This document shows, piece by piece, positions 44,916 through 59,000 of a stretch of 64,000 nt of DNA. The DNA lies in the NCBI GenBank assembly GCA_034638255.1, contig JAWPGT010000041.1:124001-188000 (forward strand), read 5' to 3'. Numbering within the stretch: position 1 is the first letter of the stretch; each line of letters begins with the position of its first letter. The translations under genes and the position numbers were made by a program. Source of the DNA: Coprinus comatus (taxonomy: Eukaryota; Basidiomycota; Agaricomycetes; Agaricales; Agaricaceae). Below the pieces are notes generated by a model that was not told where the DNA came from, made no database searches, and worked only from the letters and a program-made list of their open reading frames with translations.

Positions 44916-47900
44916 TCAACTTTTCAGTACAACGTTTATGTAACCCTATCGTGTTTTAATGTTTGTTCCTTTTTATCCTACTACTAGTATTGCTGTTGTT
45001 CTTCTACCGTTCTTCTTCTGTTTATTGTACCGTACCTTTTGGACTAAACCTCTTTTGGACTTAACCTATGCACATTGTATTCTACTATTCTCTTTCTTTG
45101 TAAATGATTAAATCCCCGCTCTACACCTTTAATTCTTTTCTTGGGTCTCAGCGTACCGTTTCTTTTGTATTGTATGCTTATCCTATGTAGCAAAAAAAGC
45201 ACTGTATTCTTGTAACTTTTTTTCCTTTTTTTGATGAGCACATTTCCATTGTTCGATATATACAGTATCTACAATCCCCGGTTAACTTGTCAGACTCCAG
45301 CAGGCTGCACAATAAGATCCCAATCAAAGAATTCTCTCAGCTGACACTCGATAACTTAAGAAGGAAAGTGCCACTTGTGGAAAGTACGAGTATATCATAT
45401 GTGTTCATAGATGCTCATATACTGTAAACCCCTGATAAATGTGATTCCGATATTATGCTCCATACTTAATATACTCCAAAAGATGTAATATTGCTGTTGT
45501 TGTCCAACAAAAGATCCAAAGTCCCATTGTGTCGAACATTCTAATTTAAATTGTAACCCTAAGCCTCAGAAACTGTTGACAGGGAAGTTGGATCAGTATG
45601 TCGATAAAGAGAGTTGTACTGGATTAGGGTAGTAGAGAGCTGTTCAAAGAAACAGATAGAATTAATGATCGGTTATACATGTCCTGAGACCTGTAGAGTC
45701 GGATAGGGTTGTGCATCAGAGGAAGGAATAAATGTATCAGTATCATTCAGGAGTCAGGAGGTCAAGTCATCGGTTGTAATAGCAAGATTTAATGACTTGC
45801 AGTACCACCCTACATAGATAGCCGTGCAATACCTATACAAATCCGAGTCATGCTGTTCCAAATCTATAAAATACATGAATAAGGCATGGTAGTGGCGATG
45901 CGAAACCTTGATGGAGGCCAGGATAGTCTTGCCTCTCTTCAATTGGCTATCCACGGGAATAGGAACTAGATATGCATATTCCATCAGTAAGGTTGTGGCC
46001 ACAGGCCCACACTAGAAGTTTGAAGAGAGGCTATGAAAAAGAAGACTTGAGCGGGAAAATAGATAATTTGTAAGGGAATCACTTGCAAAAAAGGACTAGG
46101 GCACATAAATGCGCGGTAGTGCTCTAAACAGCGCCTTACACTCGAAGCCCTGGAAAATAAACATAAAATGATTTTACACAGGAATTATCAACACAAAGAT
46201 CTTAAGATGTATCAACTCCCGGTGAAAAACTCCGCGGAATTAATGCCCGAATAGAGAACCTGAAGTTGGCAAGGAAGGTTCAAATCAGTGGATTAGACGA
46301 TGACTGAGCAAATTGAGACGACAAGGTGAGTCAGTCATCAATGAACCATGTGCAAATAGCGTATTTATTTATCCTTGCTTTGTCTCACACAGTAGATAGA
46401 AGTAAACTCACAATACTCTAATCGCAAATGCTGTTACGATTGTAATGTGTGGGAGATCGAATGCGAGTACCCGAATAATAATTTGAAATTCTTTGTCAAA
46501 CGAACCGCCGATATTAGCAAGAAAACGGGTGTGGCTGAGAGGAACCAAACGAGCCGATAGTATGCCATTGTCAAGTAAACTTACCTCACTCCTGCCTCTA
46601 ATGGTAATCAGATATCTCAGCAGCACCGTCGAGTAGAGAGAATCAGTCCCGCCCTGCTGGTATGCATGCATCCTAGAATAGAGTAGAGGCGGCACCGCAT
46701 GCCTCCGATTCCGAGGCCGGCGCTGAATAGTGAAACAATTTCGGTTCCGACATACTTGTGATTAATAATGTCATTACTTACTAGAAAATTACTTACTTCA
46801 CCATAACAAATGGCCGAGCGTTGATTTGGGAAGCTATTTAACACTGTCAAAACGATCAGTTATGACACTTGCTTCATTGGTCAGTCATACTGACTTATTT
46901 TTATTCCTATATGTATCAGTCCATTTATCAATTATGTTCAGTTCGTACTCATCTTATGTCAAGTTCAATGTGGATGCAATAGCACAATTCAAGACAATGC
47001 CACATGGAATCCGAGATGTAAACCAGAGGTATTGGGTCTCAGCTGATCCCAGACGACACATGCTCATGTTGAGAAGTCGAAATGCCTGTGTTTCAAGTAA
47101 CCTGAGGAGATAGCTATGATTTGAACGCCCAAGTTTGCCATGGAGATGTCAAGGGAAGAAACAGTTGTGTCATGGTTGAAATTGAAAATTTGGAAGTCGG
47201 TCAATGTTGATCGAGGTTACGATGGCGTCGACCGAGTTGATGGTAAGCTTGGCAGAGTCAGGAGTGTGGCTCGGTGTTGCATTGCCCTTAATCGAGCGCT
47301 TAATAAGTCTCACAAGGTATATTCGAGATCTTTCTCTGTGATTATAATTAGATTTCAGTTTGATGTGATAGATATTTAGATGATGTGACAAATCTGTAGT
47401 TTTATTATGTTCGTTTTGAAAAGCCAATTATTTCCAGTGATAAACTGTGACAAAGTCCAACAGTTGTCAATATTTCAGGTCCAAGGGGGAGGTAGGGTCT
47501 AACCATCGAAAATGGAGATGGTGAGTCAAATTTGAGTTTGATAACCGGTTTTTGTTACCCTCTGTTACCCCGGAATTTGTGATGTCATATCGTTGATGCA
47601 CCTTGATAAAGCCCCGATAAAAAAATACGACATTGTTAAATTATTGTAGAGGCTCAGCGCTCAGCGTGGGCCGCACTGTTCGAAGGACAAGTTATTGGAT
47701 ATGGGGACTGTTTTGAATGATTAGGGTTCTGTACCGAGAGAATAGATATGGACTTCATCGATCACCCACATATATTAATTAGTTTTTACATTTATATAAT
47801 TCGATTGATGGGTGGGTAGTACGCAGGTACATAATACAGTAATGGGCTCATGTTTATCACCATTAGATTCCTGCAATCGAAGCCCAGGTAGTTGCCAATA

Positions 47901-49023
47901 GCAGACTCTAGTGCATTAGCAGTTAGTAGTCTCACCTTGTGATTGACGTCTGAGAGGAAAAAATTATTTAGTGTGACCAGAACAATTGACTAAAGATTAA
48001 GAGAAATAGTATATGTACAGTGGCAGTTCACTTTCCATGCACATATGAGGTTAAATGGACGCGGCTAACACAACTAAACACTTGGACTTGTGCAGAAGTG
48101 CTTTCTCTGCCCTGAACCCTGCACCTGCACAGAATCCAGAATCTTCCCTAATCGAAGCTCATACACAGACGGATCTACGAACCATCTGAGTGAGTACGCA
48201 AGCGTGAGCCTAGTACTAGGTCACTTATAAATTGTCACTGCCCTAAACCAGTGGATCCATTCCAAAAGGTGCCTGCCTGCGGAAATGGAAGTCTAAGCCT
48301 TGGCAAACAAAGAGTGGAATCATATAAGCAAAAATTGAAATGGGAGCATTGAAAAACTTAGTTGAAAATGCACACAGCCATTCTCCCACTCATACTTCCG
48401 TCTTTTGGAAAAATCCTTCGATGATTCGATGTCGATGTCCTCCAAGGCTCCAACATCTGACTCTGGATAACATCAACGAAAACTAACAGCAACGTATAGT
48501 CTATTTGAGTGTCACTGTCTATGAGCTAAACATTTTAACAGCCCCTAAGGAAGCTCCAGAAGGCCCCCAGAAGATTCCATGTTGGGCTTTGAGGGCTTTG
48601 ATATATCGTATTTTCGGTACCGTTGAAATGTGCTAAAAGTGACTCGAACTGATGAAATAGGAAATATAAATGAACACTCGATCTGTTCCCTTCGTCTTGG
48701 TTTCTCTTGGGTAGCTTCCCATACGAACCGCCGGAGGTGTGAAGAGTTGTTGGATATAGAGTGGTAGGCAGTGCATTAAAATGTTACTAGATCATTGGTG
48801 TAGTGTTGAATTCGTCAAAGTCGCAAGATAACATTAATAGGATAGTTCTGAGAACCCGGGAAAGTATACTGGACATAAGCGAAGTCGAGTAAGTAAAGGA
48901 CAACTTTGCAAAGGGCATCAATACTACGTTTAAAAGTACAGCCATAGACAAACAAAATGAAAAAAAAAAATGGAACGTACCAAAAGAAAACATGCTTATG
49001 CGCAGCACACCAATGTTGACCTC
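44916..49023. other. Gene-poor stretch (about 4.1 kb)
   Basis: After the sHSP 3' end I find no frame with recognisable protein content. Minus-strand frames at 45754-46002 (82 codons) and 46408-46850 (with plausible GTAAGT donors) look weakly coding but match nothing I know; they may be relics. No LTR, TIR or tRNA was found. Confidence 0.45.
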
Positions 49024-49631
49024 TTAGGAAGTCAAAGTCGTATTCTGGACGTCTTTGTCTTTCTTTAGTACATCCACCGGCGGTGCAACCTCGTCTTCCT
49101 TAGTAGTTACCACCGTCTCCCCGGATACGGGCGCAGATACTATTACCGTGGGTACGGATACGGAAGTGGGTGCAATCATTTCCGGACTGGAAGTAGGTTG
49201 ATCCGCTTTATTTTGCATTTCTGTTTCTGTTTTCTTCTTGTAGACATTGTCTTCATCGTTTTCTTCAAAAGTATCTCGATTGAATGAATCACCAAAACAT
49301 GATCCACAACATCCTGCTTGTCCGCTAACACAACATCCTCCTGAACCAGCTCGACCTACGAAGTTGTGCGTGTTGGAGAAAAGGAAAAGTTAAAAATAGG
49401 TATTGTTCGGATTAATGCCATAGGATAGGTTCAATGTGAAATATCGGCGTCCCGTTGGTGATGGATGTTATTTTTATTTGTTTTTTATATATAAATATAT
49501 TTGGTGGGGTGGTGTTGTGGAAATAGTTGGAGAGACGCACTGGTTGTACTCCAATTCGTAAATGCGGAACCGATGGTTATGCCTGTGGTGGAAGTTAGCA
49601 TATCTTGTTTCATCCGCAGGTCATAGTCCAT
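49024..49631 (-). CDS. Small Cys-rich protein, function unknown
   Basis: Two exons on the minus strand. The first (ATG at 49629-49631) encodes MDYDLRMKQDM and a Ser/Thr-rich stretch. An intron of about 185 nt leads to GRAGSGGCCVSGQAGCCGSC, with five Cys in 14 residues, then a charged segment with KKKTETEM and a Val/Thr/Pro-rich tail ending in the stop at 49024. No signal peptide or membrane span is evident. The Cys cluster could bind metal or be palmitoylated; it does not match a metallothionein spacing I recognise. The upstream ATG at about 49640 is followed by an immediate stop in its frame, so the chosen start is the better one. Confidence 0.5.
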
Positions 49632-50361
49632 GGTGCATCAATAGAAGTATGAAAAAAGCGTGTCTTCCTCGTGTTCGTGTCTAGAATCGAGTCATACAGA
49701 GTTCCGGAAGAAAGAAAGATGTTGCCGAACAACTCGAACTATCCAAAGAGATCGAACAAGAACATACTGCGCAGCAACTTGATTTCCGTATTCCGTATTC
49801 TAGAAAGAAAGAAAAAAGAACCAACTTGGAACACGTACAACAAATTGCAAAAATACCGGAGCAGCATTCTGTCAACGCATCACTCATTCCTCCTCTTGCC
49901 TCTTGCCTCTTGTACCTGTGAGCTGTAAGTCGTAACCTGTTGTAACTGTGTGGCCGAGTTCGAGAGACCGAGCGAGTGATGAAGAATAAGGTCAAAGTCG
50001 AAAGAAAGCGAATAAAGCTCGGGCTGTGCAACCCGGCCTCCTCTTGATGTCACTGCCGGCAAGCTAAATAAGCTACATCGAGTCTTGATCTTTTCGGATG
50101 GAGCCTGTCTTGAGGATCAGGTGAGGACGTCGTGAGAGATAATCAGTCCCATACTATAAATAAACTACTGATAACTGATACACGGTGGCACTGATGCCAA
50201 ACTAATGCTTACTTATCCGAGAGTGGCAGTACCATGAAAAAAACCATAACGCCGAAGACAGGCACACCGGGCTAACGAATCATGTCCCGGGCATCGGAAC
50301 AAATTATTCATCATGTTCATGTTATACAAACGATATACGGTAATGTTAAGTATGCAGGTAC
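49632..50361. other. Intergenic, no gene seen
   Basis: About 730 bp between the Cys-rich gene start and the TBCC 3' end, both on the minus strand. A TCTTGCC repeat occurs near 49895-49915. No gene supported. Confidence 0.4.
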
Positions 50362-51737
50362 TTAGGTTAGAGGGGGAAGAAGGGAATTCAAACTATTTTC
50401 AATATCTATTTTACTTCGTGGTGCTTTAATTGGCCAAGGCAAAGCGTTAGTATTAGGTTTGGTACCGTTATCGGCAGGAATCCGACTCCAATTGGGTGAA
50501 GGTGTATTCCGTATATGAGAAAAATCTTGGATTGCTGGAGGTGGTTCGGTGTTTACTGCGAATGAAGTTTCTGATTCTGATTTCTGTTCCTATTGATGTT
50601 GTTAAGAAAGGAAGGGTATATTAGCATTAGCATTCCAATCAAGTTGATTTATGGAACGGTATAAAGTAAAATGTTTCAAACTCACAGTGTTTGGATTTGA
50701 TTGCGTCGAGTTCGGAGAAATTTGAGGTATGAGCATTGTAGGAAACCCTCCGAAACGGATGGAATAACAGGTTTCGATGATTGGTGTTGATGAGATAGCG
50801 AGGTATACATCAACTTTGGTTGAATTGTGCATTCGGAACTGCGAGTACAAGATTAAAAAAGAATCAGAATATATTTTTAAAGGGTCGTTAGGAGTTGTCC
50901 TGATAGCGGGAGAATGAAAACAAAACTAATGAGCATGTACTTACTTGATGGCATCCCATGACGATGATACACCGTGTAAGGTTATGAATCAACACACTAC
51001 CGTTGATTAAGGGAAGTAGGAGAATGCAATTGGAAATATCACGAAGATGAATGGCCGAGACTTGAGCTTTAGTTTTTCCACCGTCAATAGTGCTATTCAA
51101 CTGCGTCGTTGCTGTTGCTGATGATGATGTTAAAAGGTTGACGATACAGTTATCGAGATTGGATATTGATAAATCTGAATGAGGTATTGGCCCAACTAGG
51201 GATTCAGATGTGAGGTATGCATATGAATGTGATGTGATTGTTGAAGTTTTATCAGTAATGGATGCCACGGCTGTAACAGGACTTGAAGTAGCTGGCTGAA
51301 GTGTTGTAGCGCTAGTCGTAGACGCTCCAGCTTTCCGCTTGAAAGTAAAGCGCGTTTTTGGCACAGCTGATGTCCGGAGATCGTTCAAAGCCTTTTCTAG
51401 ATCATTGACTTGCTGAATCCAAAAGTAAGTTATTCCAAAGGTGAAGCGGTGATGGCCCCGAAAGCTACCTTTTCGTAGAGCCTTTGATCATAACTAGGTA
51501 GAGATCCAGTAGCATCCGCCAAGTTCTTTGCCAATTTCGCTATGTCCGTAGATAGCGACTGAATAGCGTCTGGTGTAGGCGAACTCTTTGTTTCTTGCAA
51601 GCGTCTTTCCAAATCTGTTTTAAAATGAGTTGGGGTGAATCTAATGATTGAAGTAGCATCTGCGAACCAGCACGCGTGTTCCGAATTTCTGAAGTGAATT
51701 GTTGTGAGAATGACCAGAGAGTCGAGTCAGTGGACAT
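50362..51737 (-). CDS. Tubulin-folding cofactor C
   Basis: Multi-exon gene with an N-terminal helical part (LWSFSQQFTSEIRN, LEKALNDLRTS), a linker with FTFKRKAG, then the TBCC beta-helix: VSAIHLRDISNCILLLPLI, SVLIHNLTRCIIVMGCHQ joined to FRMHNSTKVDVYLAISSTPI, and RFGGFPT. The QFRMH junction holds the Arg that acts as the GTPase-activating finger in TBCC. The C-terminal region is short and Pro-rich (WSRIPADNG, ALPWPI). TBCC acts with cofactors D and E to release folded alpha/beta-tubulin dimers. About 390 aa; looks complete. Confidence 0.82.
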
Positions 51738-51912
51738 CTGAATTGGTGGTGATGGTTAGAAACAGGGCTGATCTTATCATATTAGTGAGGGATCCTGTCC
51801 GCACTTCACTTATTGGATCACACAGGACGGGTATTGAAGGGGAAAGAAACTGTATACGCGATCTAATGTACAATAGAGACAACAAAAGTACGAAATATGC
51901 GGACCGAGTAGA

Positions 51913-52530
<618 letters not shown>

Positions 52531-53079
52531 GTTGGTCAGTTATACGTGATCAGAGTATATAATCTTAAGTTGTATGATGTGGCGGAAGACAGAATGCAGT
52601 GAGCGAGTCAAGAGATTTATTGGCTTCCTCATTTGCACGTGTATTACGTAATAAACAATCATGTCTTTCTTCCCAACTACCGACTGTAAGGATGCCGTGA
52701 AATCAGGAGAGGCTATTGTGTTTGTAGGTTTGGCTATAGTAGGTGTCTATTGGGTAGTTGAACCGCCTGTTGCTTCGGTTGGCATCCAGTGACATAGACA
52801 TATAACATAATAATAGGGGTATATGCTAGTGGAGATATATTCTCCCGACACCCGACAACACCCGGGCCTTTGCAGGAAACATGTAAAGCAGGCTGCAGCA
52901 TTACTCCAACCATTTAGCTTCACTCCGATGACTAGGTGAGGTGGCTGTTAATTGACGTACTCACCTGATTAAATTAGATCAGGTGACTAGACGCGACGCG
53001 CGCTTCCACCTGCCCTAAAGAACGGATCTGTTGAACCATGGTGAGAGTGATTGTATGCTCAATGACCAGAACGTAGACG
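52531..53079. other. Intergenic between divergent genes
   Basis: About 550 bp between RBX1 (-) and the giant gene (+); it should hold both promoters. No coding frame with support. Confidence 0.4.
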
Positions 53080-56000
53080 ATGGGCAGCAACCCTTCGGAC
53101 ACATGGAGTCCAACATATGACTCCCAAACGTACTCGACATTTACACCGACAGACACACACCACCCACTTTCGCCTTTAGCATACTCGTATTCGACTCGTT
53201 CAGGTCTGAAACAGCATTTATTGTTTAGTAGATTATTGGTTTTCTGACTTTGTATTAATCCAGATGCAAACCGCAATTCAAATTCAGACGACACTTACAC
53301 TGACACCGACTCGCTCGACGACGCCGACAACACTCTCCGCCACCTCGACGACGAAATCACAAATACTGAAAACACGTTGACCAACTGGTCTCTCGGCCGA
53401 TCTTTCACACCCTCGCACTCATACTCAGGCACCTATACTGGCTCTGGCACATACACCGGTTCACCATCCTTTGTGTCTCTGCCCCACGTCCGCAATCGCA
53501 CCCCTCAGCCCCAACCACTCGATCCCCGTATTCGATTGAGCCGTATCACTGAGAGGACAGAAGAATCACGACCCGTCTCTGGGGCTTTTACTGCCAGCTC
53601 AAGCAGGCCAGCAGCAAGAGCTCGTACACCAGCCAGTGGGCACTCGAGGATAGCTACAGATCCAAGCAACGACAAAACATTGCCTCGTCCTGGTCGTGCT
53701 ACAGAACTTATCGCCGTATTTGAATCAGCAGGCGGGCATTCAAGAAATGCCTCCGCACCAGCTGCCCGTGCAATAAGTCCTTTTCCTCCTACTGCTACAC
53801 AGTCTACCACTGGATATGGATATGGCAGCACCAGTTACGGATACGGATCAAGGCCGTCTTCTCCTAGCAAATCTTCTGCATCCTCAAGCTCATATGGCAC
53901 TGAGATACGACACACATATTCCAGTATTCTTTCTCCTCCTACAGGCACCTCGGATTATACGCGCACCGGCTCCTACACTAATCCCAGCGCATATACCCAG
54001 ACACCAAGCACATATACTCAGACGCCAAGCACGTTTACAGATACCTTGACTAGGACATTCACATCAAATACTCAAACGCAAACTGGATCTGGAACCGGCA
54101 CTGGCAGTGTAACGGGATACGACACGGGTACTTTCACAGCTTCATACACGGACACAGGATCCACATTCACCCCCACAAATTCTACTCTTCGTCGCCCAGC
54201 AGCAGCTCCTCGCTCACCACTAGCGTCTGTCCGCAACTTGGTCTCTGCGTGGAAAGAACGTACTCCCACTAACCGCCCAGTTGTTGATAAGTCCTCGGTT
54301 GATACATCTCCTGTTGATCCCGAGGGTCTCTTTGATATACGTAGACGCGTACAACGGGCCGGCCAACGCCTTCGACAGTCTGGTAGTCGTCCTGGCAGCG
54401 ACCCCATAACTCCCAACAGGAATGGTGGAGACGGCGATAATGTCAGTATTAGGAGCGCCCGCAGCGGAGTCTTGCCACCAGGATTCGACATCGGCCAGTT
54501 TAGTCCATATACACAAAGCAATGAAGCGGCATGTTCATTTCACATAATTACTCATTTTCACTCACTGAACTATCTAAATTTTAGCCTTTACATATTGGCC
54601 TTCTTTGGTATCTCAACGTCCATGCTTCCCCTCCTTACCGCTGGCAACGGTGTCAAGCTCTTTTATACCCTCATATGCTTCTTCTCTCTTGGCTTGCGCC
54701 TGGAGGTGGTCGAGGTATCGTCGCTTTGGATCTCCTAAATTGTACGAATGTACAGTCAGCGCCATCTCCCGCCCATCCCACCGCAAGCGATGACATAGGC
54801 ACGGTGGCAGCTCGCATTCAAAGTGCTGAAAAAGACGGCCAACCGTTGATGGATATGCTTGTACCGTTCCACATGTTATATGGAGATGGAGTGGAAAGGC
54901 TCGCCGCAGAGAGCCTTGGTGAAAGACACAAATGGGTGAACCGAATCTGGTAAGCGTATATGCCTTGGTATAAATTCACAAATATTAACAATGCGGCAGG
55001 GAGGCCGTCAACCGTCCAGTACCCGACTCTCAACTCACTCGTTCTCCTACTGGTTCGATCCGCACAATTCTTTCTATCGACAGCCGGAGCAGTTCAACCA
55101 GTATTGGTTCGCGCTCAACTGTTTTCGTCCCACCCCTTGGATCACTCCCCGACATTTCTGACTACCCATCTGACAGCTCACCTTTGACTCGTCACTTGTC
55201 ATTTGTTTCGTCTCATCATACTGGGACTGTTGACGATACTGTTATCCACAACGATGGTTACTTATACCCTGGTGATCGTCGGGTCATTGCTCCTAGCAGG
55301 GGTAACTCTCTCAGGCGAACCGGATCCATGACTGACTTGGATTCCCAATTTAGTTCAGCGCTGGACCGTGCTCGAGATTTACGTCCTGGCTTGGGCAATA
55401 TGCGACGCCTTTTCGAGTATTCCCCTGTCTCGATCTCGAGCGGTTCATCACTTGGGAAAGAGGTTTATGTTACACCACCTCCAAGTCTTGGCCGAGGTAG
55501 TGATATGGCAAGGTCCGAAATCTCAGACGAAGCATTCTTTTCTGGATCGGGATCTAGTGGGACCAGGTCTAGCGTCTCATCTACATACTACTCGGGGACT
55601 GAATGGACTGGTACAGATTTGAGGACAACCACTGGGCCAACAACGTTTTCTTCCCTCTCAGGCACAAGAACAGCTCAACCCTCGACCTATCTGGGCACCG
55701 AAGCTACATCATATCTTGGAGATTCCCTAGATGATTCTGTCACGTTTACTGGAACATCCCCTTCAACTCTATCTAGAGCGAGAGCAGTAACTCGTCGTGT
55801 TCGTGGAGGTTCTCGTTCTGGAACTTCTACATATACAGATGATAGCATCGACAAGGAGAATCTAGCACAATCATCTTCCACCTATACTCACTCTGCTACC
55901 ATGCCTCAATCATTTACCCCCGGTTCATCGGCTTACACACCAGGCAGCAGTGGTTCGTATACCCTCAACAGCAATACCGGGTCCTACACCCCACAGAGCG

Positions 56001-59000
56001 GGACTCAGAGTGGCAGCTATACACCTGGAAGCAATTCGTATACGGGTACTTACACACCCAGCAGCAATACGTATTCTGGCACTTATACCCCAAGCAGCCA
56101 AAGTAACAGCGCAAGTGGGTCTAGTAGTTATACCATGAGTGGAAGCGGATCGGGAAGCTATACCCCTAGTGGAAGTGGAGGTGGAAGTTATACCCCTAGT
56201 GGAAGTTATACACAGACCGGAAGTTACACTCCCAGCGGAACGTTCACACAGAGCGGAAGTTATACCCCAGGAAGTCTCACATATGGAAGTGGAAGTGGAA
56301 GCAGTGGATATACTCCAGAGATTAGCACCAGCAGTGGAACCAATAGTTTTACTCGTGGTTCGGAAACTGGCTATGATGTCTGTCCATCTTCGGATTTCAC
56401 TACCCTTACTCGCACTTCTGGATCTTATACTGAGAGTATCACTATCACTCCTGCCCCAAGATCTATAGCCTCATCCGAAGTTTCAGAGAAATATGTCGAC
56501 GCATCTCAAGGAAGCGAGTACATTACTGCCAATGATCACGTCTCGGAGGTTTCGTCATCTCCCGCGTCGTTCAAGTCGTTATCAACAATCCCCTCGCTTC
56601 CTGAAACGGAATACGTTACGGCCGACAGTGCTTCAACTTCATTCAAGACCGCCAGTGAAGCACCACTTACACCATCAGAATATATTACTGCCAAAGATAT
56701 GGACTACGACGAAATCTATGCCGAATCCGAACTTGAATACGCGTCTGAGTCGGTTCAGTCTACACCAAAAAAATTGTCATCTGTGGGATTATCGGATCTC
56801 ATTCATATTCCTACACCTTCTGAGGTTCCATCCATTCGATCTCCGCAATCCGAAGAATCGTCTCTGTTATTCCCCGAAGAGGTTCCTCTTCCTCCTTCAG
56901 TGGCTCCTTCAACATTGCCTGTTCTGTCACCTCCACCTTCTTTGCCACCATCGATCACGGAATCTGCACATGTGCTGACACCAAGTAGCTTGCATCTTTC
57001 TCTTGCTAGCGATAGGCAACCTTCAGAGAGGGCTCCTAGTATTACGTCCCCGAGCGAGAGAGACATTTCCGAGAGAGCTCTTAGTGTAGGAAGTGAACCT
57101 TCCGAGAGAGCTCCTAGTATCACCTCTCTTAGTGAAGGAACGCCTTCGGGAAGAGCTCCCAGTGTCACCACTTCTAGTGAACTGGCTCTTAGCATCACCT
57201 CCCCAAGTGAAAGGGCTCTTAGTGTTCTTTCTCTTAGTGAACGAGCTCCCTCTGAAAGATCAGAACGATCGGATCTTGACTTGTTGTCTTCGCTTCCTCC
57301 TACTGAGGATATGGATATGTCCGAGACGACATCCATTTTGACTCCTTCGAGCATTTTGTTGTCGTCGGGCTCTTCTCCTGGTACTCAACCTCCTTCGGCA
57401 CCATCTTTCACAGATTCTCTATCAATATCTAGTCCGTCTTCGCTCACGATTTCGGTTCCGTCAGAGGTACCACCACCAGTTGTACAACGTACACCTCAAT
57501 GGGCTCTGGAGACCAATTTGTCCTATGATTCGAGTGTTTTACACCCCTCTCCCTCTATGCGCTCTATGTTCGTCCCTGGTGAAGGAGATGCTTCTTATGA
57601 TACGACCATTCTGCGACCCAGTGGTTCGGTTTCATCGTTTGATAGGATGAGCACAATCCCTCCATCCCCAGCGATGGCAACCACAATTGCTCCTGCATCA
57701 CCGCTCCCACCTTTGACTCCTGTTCCTGCTTTGCCATCCTCTGTCAGTTCACAATCCGACGTAGGTACTCCGTCGAGTTTGGTGTTGTCTAGTGAAAGCG
57801 AAAGTCTACCGCAGACAGAAACCCCAGTTTCATTGGCTAAGACACCTTCTGTTTCGTCCTCATCATGGGTCACTGATTCGGAGTTGGAGTCATCAATATC
57901 GGATTCATCTTCGTTGGCTGATACCGCGGATGAACTAGAAGAGGAAGAAGTAAGGAGAGATATCGAGGTTCTTGAAGATGATGAAGAGGATGCTAGGACT
58001 GAGCCCTCCACTATACCTTCGTTGCTGAGTACACCGCCGAGCTCGGTAAGTTGGAATTCTCGAGTTTTATGTCTAGGAAAAAATGTCTGAGTGATAATCC
58101 TTTTTTGTTTTTATATTTAGAGGTCTGCTACTCCTGTACAGGTCCAGGTCCCCGAGATTCCATCTATGCCAAGTGTCAGTAGTCTTACTACGCCAGAGGG
58201 ATCTGGTGTGGCCAGTGTGACTACCCCGGAAGGAAGCGTGATTTCGATTCAGCCTTCGTTGCATACGGAAAGTGTAGAGAGTGTTGAACCTCCTCGAGAT
58301 ATTGGAAGAGATTTGGATAGACTTGCTGAGGAGTTGAGAGCATATAATGATAACAGAATGGACGAAAGTAGAGGGATTGAAGGTAGTTTGCAAGCACTTA
58401 GAGATGAGTTGAAGGATCTCTCGGATTTCCTTCATGCTCCTCGCACGCCTCCTCCGCAGATTCAACTTCCAATGGAACAGACAACACCTCGACCAGGTCG
58501 TGTTTCTGAACCTGCTCCTGCTGTTACACCAAGCCTTCGAAGGACACCTAGGATTGTACAACGACCAATTATTGTTCACTCAGTTCATGAGGTACCGAGG
58601 ATGATGGATGAAGCTGTGGGTAGTGATGGTTCGATCACGGAAGAGATTATTACAGTTGAAGGAAGGATTAGGGATTCAATGGTCACCGTTACGAGGTCGT
58701 CCAGTAATGCGAGCAGTATCTCGTTCTTGTCGTCCGCTCATTCAGAAGATTCTTTGTTCCTTGAATCGGAAGAGTCAATGGGATGGGAACAGCATCCTGT
58801 TTCTGTTGGTTTCGGAAATTTCAACATCGTCGTTTACTTCCTCTTTGGAATCCTCTCGAGAAGGTTCTACGCCCACGCCGGAGATAGTTAGTTCCCTCGA
58901 AGAGTCCTCAGCTAGTACCTCGTCTTTATCAACACCCACGATCCGACCTACACCAAGGTTGCCTTTGCCTGAAACTAGTGCTCCTGCACCTCCCCCGGTG

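Noticed and set aside
46408..46850. Minus-strand frames with GTAAGT donors as a gene
   Set aside because: Several frames are needed, with stops between, and no motif is recognised; probably a relic or chance.
56803..57354. 183-codon minus-strand frame
   Set aside because: Antisense of the Ser-rich repeat exon; composition is explained by the repeat.
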